From NCBI GenBank assembly GCA_023249645.1, contig JAHFCF010000022.1, positions 1 to 38,791 on the forward strand: a DNA stretch of 38,791 nt, written 5' to 3'. Positions 34,896 through 38,791 of this stretch are shown here, piece after piece (position 1 is the first letter of the stretch; each line of letters opens with the position of its first letter). Both the position numbers and the translations under genes were made by a program. The notes beneath the pieces are model-generated. The model saw only the letters and a program-made list of their open reading frames with translations. It was not told the origin of the DNA and ran no database searches. This DNA is from Elusimicrobiota bacterium (GTDB taxonomy: Bacteria; Elusimicrobiota; Elusimicrobia; UBA1565; UBA9628).

Positions 34896-35552
34896 ATGGC
34901 CTGGAATCTGCTTGCGGCATGGCTGCTGGGGATCGGCGGTTGCGACATCCTTGCCTGGCTGGGATCTTACTACGACGGCCCGTTCAGGCTCGTCGCAGGG
35001 CTCTGGATGCTCATCACCGGCCTATGGGTGTGGAGGAAATGGTATCCCAGAGACATCGCGGTATTTTCCCTGGCTGGCTGGCGGGTGGGGCTGATCGTCT
35101 TGGTCGTCGTTTTGATGCATCCCATGATCGGAGGGCTTCAGGGTTTTCACGCTGAATGCAGCCGCTTGTCTCCTGTATACTTCGCCTGGTGTGTCGTTGT
35201 GATAGGGTTTGCCGAAGAATTATGGTGGCGTGGGATATGGTTTGAAATGTTCAAAGGCAAGCCGATCATCTGCATCGTGGCGGGCAGTCTGGCGTTCACC
35301 GCATACCATTTCCCGTTTCAGGGCTTCGAGCTCATGATCGGCTCAGGACTGGCGATCAGGATATTCTTCTTGGGACTGCTTTTTGCCTCAGCCCGTTACC
35401 GAGGGACATCCATCGGGGTCCTCGCTCTGGCGCACGGACTTATTGATTGGCTTCAGGGCGCGATAGAATTTCAGAAATACACAGGCCCCGTGCCTTTTGC
35501 GGTTTGCTGTGCGATCCTTACGGCGATCGTTATTCGGGGACACCATGCCTGA
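34896..35552 (+). CDS. CPBP family intramembrane metalloprotease
   Basis: A 218-residue membrane protein with about six hydrophobic helices and the CPBP (CAAX protease/bacteriocin-processing) motifs: EExxxR as E107-E108-L-W-W-R112, FTAYH with H138, and LALAHGLIDW with H180 and D184. Such proteins cleave prenylated peptides, process bacteriocins or confer immunity; the local substrate is unknown. The last codons (VIRGHHA and stop) are encoded by the first boundary repeat, so its C-terminus may have been altered by insertion. It is the first gene of the accessory island. Confidence 0.88.
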   Translation: MAWNLLAAWLLGIGGCDILAWLGSYYDGPFRLVAGLWMLITGLWVWRKWYPRDIAVFSLAGWRVGLIVLVVVLMHPMIGGLQGFHAECSRLSPVYFAWCVVVIGFAEELWWRGIWFEMFKGKPIICIVAGSLAFTAYHFPFQGFELMIGSGLAIRIFFLGLLFASARYRGTSIGVLALAHGLIDWLQGAIEFQKYTGPVPFAVCCAILTAIVIRGHHA

Positions 35553-35567
35553 TTGGCCTCGTCTCAT
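35532..35567 (+). repeat. Boundary repeat A
   Basis: First of three related 30-37-bp sequences (core CGGGGACACCAT, then GCCTGATT and GGCCTCGTCTCAT). It overlaps the last codons and the stop of the CPBP gene and ends just before the operator of the fic gene. Confidence 0.65.
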
Positions 35568-35578
35568 ATCCTGAGACT

Positions 35579-35650
35579 AACCTTGATTTTAAATTGTCAC
35601 AATCAAGGTTAATATGCTAACATTGATTTAGTAGCGGCGCAGTCAAGGTT
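35579..35650 (+). promoter_or_regulatory. Tandem operator of the fic gene
   Basis: Two 32-bp inverted repeats in tandem with a 40-bp period. Unit 1 (35579-35610) has arms AACCTTGATT and AATCAAGGTT; unit 2 (35619-35650) has AACATTGATT and AGTCAAGGTT. The second ends 7 nt before the fic ATG at 35658, so a bound repressor would block transcription and perhaps translation. The winged-helix C-terminus of the Fic protein is a candidate binder. Confidence 0.75.
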
Positions 35651-35657
35651 ATTTTCT

Positions 35658-36944
35658 ATGAGAAGAGATGAGTTGACCAGTCGGCTCAGACGCCCTTACG
35701 ACGCCAAGACCGGCTTCGGCGTCGCCAAGGTCGATGTCTCCGGCTATGAGAACATATGGTTCGTCGTTCCACCGCCACCGCCCCGCGAGCTGCCAAAAGA
35801 CCTGCCGCTCAATGCGCTGGCGAGAGCCAACGCCACGCTCGCTCGCCTGCCGACTTTCGGCGAGATGACCCCGATCGACAAGCTCATCAACTATTTCTTC
35901 GTTCGTCGAGAGGCGGTGGAATCCTCCCGGATGGAGGGCACCTGGTCGACCATTGACAGTGTGTTGACCCCCGGCGACGCGTACGACACCGGCCACGCCC
36001 GGACCGAGAACCAGTCGGTCAGAGGCTACGCCCACGCGCTCGAAAGGCAATTCAACGGCGCGTTCAAGGATAAGGAGAGGATTTTCACTGAAAGATTGAT
36101 CCGTGAAATCCACAAGGACATAGTTTCCAAGGATCCGCGCTTCCGGGGAATCCCGGGGGCGTTTCGCAAGCCGGGCGGGCCGGGGGACGTCGTCTTGATC
36201 GGCGGCTCTTCCCGCAAGGAAGAGTCCACCTACAATCCGGCGCCGCCCCGGTTTGTGAAGGCCTCCCTGACTGGAGTGCTCGACTGGCTGAGCGACGAGG
36301 ATCTAGCACAGAAGGGCGATGCCGGGGTCGCGGGTTTCACCTTGGCCGTTCGGCTGGCCGTCGGCCACGCGCACTTCGAGGCCGTTCATCCTTTCTCCGA
36401 CGGCAATGGCAGGGTGGGTCGCGCCTTGTGGCCTCTGCAGATGATCTGCGCGGGCCGGATGCCGCTCTATTTGTCGGGTTATGTGGAAGATCGGAAAGCG
36501 GCGTATGGCCGGGCGTTGCAGGAGGCCCAGAAAAAACTGAGCTACGCGCCCATCATTGAGTTCATTTGCGAGGCGATCGTCCAAAGCGACGCCGAGGCCA
36601 AGATCACGAGGGCGGCCATCGAAGCGCTGCCGAAGCGCTGGAAAGACCGCGCGAGGTTTAGAGCCAACTCCGCCTCCCAGCGCGCGTTGGACGTCCTTCT
36701 GAGAAAGCCCCTGATCACCACGACCCTCCTGCTGGAGGAGTTGAAGGTCTCAAGGCAGGCGGCCACCCTCGCCGTCAACCAGCTGGTGGAGCGGCGGGTC
36801 GTCCGCAAGCGTGGGCAGGCGGGCCGTACTCATATCTACGCGGCCGAGGAGCTTATCGCCGTTCTATCTCGGAGATTCGGCTCCGACGTCGCTCAGGCGC
36901 TTGAAGCCGGGCGACAGGCTCTGATCTGCCGAGCGTCGGCATAA
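35658..36944 (+). CDS. Fic domain AMPylase-type protein with winged-helix C-terminus
   Basis: Fic proteins transfer AMP (or other groups) from nucleotides to target proteins. The 428-residue protein has the Fic motif HPFSDGNGRVGR (244-255), with the catalytic histidine, and an N-terminal inhibitory motif S89-S-R-M-E93-G94, (S/T)xxxE(G/N), defining a self-inhibited class II Fic. The flap region near 165-195 (PGAFRKPGGPGDVVLIGG) fits. The C-terminal 90 residues (ALDVLLRKPLITTTLLLEELKVSRQAATLAVNQLVE) form a winged helix, probably for autoregulation at the tandem operator. The stop codon abuts boundary repeat B exactly. It could act as a stand-alone toxin with built-in antitoxin. Confidence 0.93.
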   Translation: MRRDELTSRLRRPYDAKTGFGVAKVDVSGYENIWFVVPPPPPRELPKDLPLNALARANATLARLPTFGEMTPIDKLINYFFVRREAVESSRMEGTWSTIDSVLTPGDAYDTGHARTENQSVRGYAHALERQFNGAFKDKERIFTERLIREIHKDIVSKDPRFRGIPGAFRKPGGPGDVVLIGGSSRKEESTYNPAPPRFVKASLTGVLDWLSDEDLAQKGDAGVAGFTLAVRLAVGHAHFEAVHPFSDGNGRVGRALWPLQMICAGRMPLYLSGYVEDRKAAYGRALQEAQKKLSYAPIIEFICEAIVQSDAEAKITRAAIEALPKRWKDRARFRANSASQRALDVLLRKPLITTTLLLEELKVSRQAATLAVNQLVERRVVRKRGQAGRTHIYAAEELIAVLSRRFGSDVAQALEAGRQALICRASA

Positions 36945-36980
36945 TTCCGGGGACGCCATACTTAATTCGCCTCGTCTCAT
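36944..36980 (+). repeat. Boundary repeat B
   Basis: Second copy: ATTCCGGGGACGCCATAC then TTAATTCGCCTCGTCTCAT. It begins at the last base of the fic stop codon. The downstream half (GCCTCGTCTCAT) is identical to copy A. Confidence 0.65.
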
Positions 36981-37014
36981 GCAATCACCGGGTATTTAAT
37001 TTTGACCATAAATA

Positions 37015-37036
37015 GATATGGCTATATTGCCATATC
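37015..37036 (+). promoter_or_regulatory. Operator of the brnTA operon
   Basis: Perfect inverted repeat GATATGGC (37015-37022) and GCCATATC (37029-37036) with a 6-bp centre, TATATT. A TATACT -10 box follows at 37042-37047. BrnA-type antitoxins are known to repress their own operon, so this is the likely binding site. Confidence 0.65.
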
Positions 37037-37057
37037 CATGCTATACTATTCTTGGAC

Positions 37058-37342
37058 ATGCTGAGTTTTGAGTGGGACGATAGAAAGGATCGGGAGAACC
37101 AGTCAAAGCACGGGGTGTCCTTCACAATCGCGCAATGCGTATTTTTTGATCCCAAGCGTATTATCGCCGAGGATGTGGAGCATAGCGAGGGAGAAAGGCG
37201 GTTTTATTGCTTTGGACGAACAGGGGATGGAATCCTGACCGTTCGCTTTACGCATCGAAAGGACCGGATCCGGATCTTCGGGGCTGGATATTGGAGAAAA
37301 GGGAAGGTTATTTATGAAAAAGCAAATAAAGTACACGGATGA
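37058..37342 (+). CDS. brnT: BrnT family toxin (RelE-like fold)
   Basis: BrnT is a ribonuclease toxin that stops translation. The 94-residue product matches the family end to end: FEWDDRKDRENQSKHGVSFTIA near the N-terminus, FFDPKRIIAEDVEHSEGERRF in the middle, and GILTVRFTHRKDRIRIFGAG with a basic tail. The ATG at 37058 is preferred; a TTG two codons upstream is in frame and only 4 nt from the -10 box. Its 3' end overlaps the antitoxin gene by 29 nt, the normal BrnT-BrnA order. Confidence 0.9.
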   Translation: MLSFEWDDRKDRENQSKHGVSFTIAQCVFFDPKRIIAEDVEHSEGERRFYCFGRTGDGILTVRFTHRKDRIRIFGAGYWRKGKVIYEKANKVHG

Positions 37343-37550
37343 GCCGCTCGGCAAGCTGCGCCTGGTCAAGGATTTCTTGCCGCCTCCGGAGGAGCTCGCT
37401 TTCAGGGGCGAGGGCGTTAAAGTAACGATGACGCTGAGCAAATCGAGCGTGGAGTTTTTTAAGAAGGCGGCGGACAAATACCACGCTCCGTATCAGCAGA
37501 TGATCCGGAAACTAATTGATGCTTACACTATTCGTTATCTTATGCCCTGA
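37314..37550 (+). CDS. brnA: BrnA/CopG-like ribbon-helix-helix antitoxin
   Basis: The 78-residue protein has the ribbon VKVTMTLSKSSVEFFKKAADKYHAPYQQMIRKLIDAYTIRY typical of CopG/BrnA DNA-binding antitoxins, preceded by KYTDEPLGKLRLVKDFLPPPEEL. It should neutralise BrnT and repress the operon through the palindrome at 37015-37036. ATG 37314 has a GGGAAGG ribosome binding site at 37301-37307 inside brnT, so the two genes are translationally linked. Confidence 0.85.
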   Translation: MKKQIKYTDEPLGKLRLVKDFLPPPEELAFRGEGVKVTMTLSKSSVEFFKKAADKYHAPYQQMIRKLIDAYTIRYLMP

Positions 37551-37598
37551 CACAGGCATTAAGCAGAAGGCCCGGCAGATTTTCTGGGAGCGAATCTG

Positions 37599-37790
37599 AT
37601 GAGAAAGGAATACGACTTCTCGAAGTCAACAAGGAATCCGTACGCGAAAGCGCTGAAGGCGGGGAAGAGGATCAGCCTGAGTTTGAGTGAAAAAGCCATT
37701 GAGCGGTCTGCGCGTCTCGGGGAGTGCCGTTCCGCGTCGCGAGAGGAGTTCGAGCGGATCGCCAAAGCTATCGCCAAACGCAAGAAGTAA
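37599..37790 (+). CDS. Small antitoxin-like protein, possibly degenerate
   Basis: A 63-residue product beginning MRKEYDFSKSTRNPYAKALK, the usual start of BrnA/CopG-type antitoxins (EYDFSK...NPYAK), followed by a ribbon-like ISLSLSEKAIE. The second helix and C-terminus do not look like the family (SARLGECRSASREEFERIAKAIAKRKK), so it may be truncated or recombined. A GGGAG Shine-Dalgarno lies 8 nt upstream. No toxin partner is next to it; it may be an orphan antitoxin or a relic. The stop codon abuts boundary repeat C directly. Confidence 0.5.
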   Translation: MRKEYDFSKSTRNPYAKALKAGKRISLSLSEKAIERSARLGECRSASREEFERIAKAIAKRKK

Positions 37791-37818
37791 TTCCGGGGAC
37801 ACCATACCGAATTAGCCT
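37790..37818 (+). repeat. Boundary repeat C
   Basis: Third copy: ATTCCGGGGACACCATAC then CGAATTAGCC. It begins at the last base of the preceding stop codon; the similarity to copies A and B stops after GCCT. Palindrome R1 begins 8 nt later. The 345 nt between this gene and the DUF1016 start (37791-38135) hold no gene, only repeats. Confidence 0.65.
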
Positions 37819-37825
37819 TTCCTGA

Positions 37826-37857
37826 GATTGTGGCCGCAGTGCGGCCACAATTGGCCT
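37826..37857 (+). repeat. Palindrome R1 of the covarying family
   Basis: GATTGT, stem GGCCGC, loop AGT, stem GCGGCC, then ACAATT and GGCCT. It is a perfect hairpin of about 11 bp. In one frame it reads I-V-A-A-V-R-P-Q-L-A, close to the DUF1016 motif encoded by R4. Confidence 0.75.
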
Positions 37858-37933
37858 AAATATTAAAAAGTACTTTAATTTCAATTATAATTTTTTAAGT
37901 TACAGTATCTCTTCCGGGCTCAATATCTGAGTA

Positions 37934-37966
37934 GATTGTGTCCGCAGCGCGGACACAATCGGACCT
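37934..37966 (+). repeat. Palindrome R2 of the covarying family
   Basis: GATTGT, stem GTCCGC, loop AGC, stem GCGGAC, then ACAATC and GGACCT. Stem bases differ from R1 on both sides, yet pairing is perfect. Confidence 0.75.
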
Positions 37967-37993
37967 ATTTTCTACGGCATGCCCCAGCCAGCG

Positions 37994-38025
37994 GATTGTC
38001 GCGACAGTGTCGCGACAATTGACCT
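37994..38025 (+). repeat. Palindrome R3 of the covarying family
   Basis: GATTGT, stem CGCGAC, loop AGT, stem GTCGCG, then ACAATT and GACCT. Again both stem arms have changed together. A partial GATTGTCCG unit follows at 38035-38043. Confidence 0.75.
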
Positions 38026-38135
38026 AGCTCCACTGATTGTCCGAATTTCCTGGGAACTTTTTCGCCACTCGATCGTATGGTTAGTAAGGCTTGCCGGCTG
38101 GGTTGTTTATGGCAGGCGCTGAAGGGGCGAAAACA

Positions 38136-38791
38136 ATGACTCATTCTTTAAAGCCGTCCGTTGCTAATCTGCTCGGAGACATCCGCGCGCTGATCGAATC
38201 CGCTCGCGGGAAAGTGGCGCAGGTCGTGAATGCCGGGCTGGTGACGCTCTATTGGAACATCGGAGACCGTATCCGGCGAGAAATCCTGGGAGACAAGCGC
38301 GCCAAATACGGGGAAAAGATCGTGCAGGCGCTCTCAGAACGATTGACTCTGGAGTATGGGGAAGGGTTTAGAAGTCCAAATCTATTCCGCATGCTTAAAT
38401 TCGCGGAAGTTTTTCCCGATCCCAAGATTGTTGCCGCACTGCGGCAGCAATTGACCTGGACCCATCTCAAAACCATCATTCCTATCAAAGACCCTCTCAA
38501 ACGGGACTTCTATGCCGAGATGTGCCGCATCGAAGGCTGGAGCACTCGCGCGCTTGAGAAAAAGATCGCCGGCATGCTTTTCGAGCGCACGGCCTTCTCC
38601 AAGCAGCCGGAGAAGCTCGCCGTCCTTGAGCTCAAGAAGCTCCGCGAGGACGACAAGCTCTCCGCCGACCTGGTCTTCCGGGATCCCTACTTCCTCGATT
38701 TCCTCAATCTGAAAGGCGCTTACCAGGAAAAGGACGTGGAAGCCGCCATACTCCGGGAGATGGAGGCGTTCATCCTGGAGTTGGGAGGCGG
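38136..38791 (+). CDS. DUF1016/YhcG family PDDEXK nuclease, N-terminal part (cut by window end)
   Basis: The 218 visible residues match the DUF1016_N region: LLGDIRALIESARGKVAQVVNAGLVTLYWNIGDRI, the GYG-like EYGEGFRSPNLFRMLKFAEVFPD, and IPIKDPLKRDFYAEMCRIEGWSTRALEKKIAGMLFERTA. The catalytic PDDEXK domain is outside the window. Members are common in mobile and defence-associated islands, but the function is poorly known. ATG 38136 has AAGGGG upstream; ATG 38109 is also in frame. Palindrome R4 lies inside the coding sequence and encodes IVAALRQQLT. A sequence TGGGAACTTTTTCG at 38051-38064 is shared with 7669-7682. Confidence 0.85.
   Translation, partial: MTHSLKPSVANLLGDIRALIESARGKVAQVVNAGLVTLYWNIGDRIRREILGDKRAKYGEKIVQALSERLTLEYGEGFRSPNLFRMLKFAEVFPDPKIVAALRQQLTWTHLKTIIPIKDPLKRDFYAEMCRIEGWSTRALEKKIAGMLFERTAFSKQPEKLAVLELKKLREDDKLSADLVFRDPYFLDFLNLKGAYQEKDVEAAILREMEAFILELGG
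38426..38457 (+). repeat. Palindrome R4, in frame inside the DUF1016 gene
   Basis: GATTGT, stem TGCCGC, loop ACT, stem GCGGCA, then GCAATT and GACCT. Its inner 6-bp stem pairs perfectly and one outer pair is a T-G wobble. It encodes I-V-A-A-L-R-Q-Q-L-T in the DUF1016 frame. Confidence 0.7.

Noticed and set aside
37826-38025. Possible CRISPR array formed by the three palindromic repeats
   Set aside because: Spacing is irregular (108 and 60 nt), the repeats themselves vary in the stem, and no cas genes are present.

Overview
The window looks like a GC-rich (roughly 60% or more by eye) chromosomal segment from a diderm, non-proteobacterial organism. The leuS-lptE-holA order beside rpsT, lipoprotein and outer-membrane genes, a SprA-like giant outer-membrane protein and many start codons placed 6-9 nt after a -10 box suggest an Elusimicrobiota-type or related lineage. 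No rRNA or other decisive marker is present, so the phylum is an inference.

Layout. 1-5328: housekeeping block (partial uvrC; rpsT; then holA, lptE and leuS as a tightly coupled minus-strand operon). 5444-8122: a small secreted/membrane protein and an AT-richer insert with an AAA ATPase, bracketed by diverged copies of the 3' end of a zincin gene. 8119-14526: nucleotide-sugar and envelope glycan genes (GT2, UDP-xylose synthase, UDP-glucose dehydrogenase, DUF2723-TPR protein and, divergently, a UDP-HexNAc dehydrogenase). 14526-17876: signalling and competence genes (PAS histidine kinase, ComF, pseudo-receiver, CheY-like regulator), ending in a 140-bp inverted-repeat element. 18010-23739: a 1909-codon SprA/Sov-like outer-membrane protein with a well-formed promoter. 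23784-29563: surface polysaccharide operon (GT4, sugar aminotransferase, WcaJ-type initiating transferase, O-antigen ligase/polymerase, KdsD-like isomerase). 29603-34874: acid phosphatase, tRNA-Val(CAC), cobalamin-binding radical SAM protein, putative outer-membrane protein, secreted ricin-type lectin, nadC and a dCMP deaminase-like gene. 34896-38791: accessory island with a CPBP protease, Fic protein, BrnT/BrnA toxin-antitoxin pair, an antitoxin-like small gene and a DUF1016/YhcG nuclease cut by the window end.

How the genes work together. The two polysaccharide blocks could supply UDP-GlcA, UDP-xylose and a UDP-HexNAc uronate, start a glycan on undecaprenyl phosphate, extend it and polymerise or ligate it at the envelope. 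The SprA-like protein just downstream of this operon would be an export channel or large surface barrel.

The most unusual structure is in the accessory island. A boundary repeat starts at or within the last codons of three successive modules. Next to the last copy lies a family of palindromes whose stems differ but stay perfectly paired in the three non-coding copies; a fourth member lies in frame inside the DUF1016 gene. Two further inverted-repeat elements (7463-7711 and 17851-17990) form the 3' ends of neighbouring genes. Together these suggest an active small-repeat ecology acting on gene ends.
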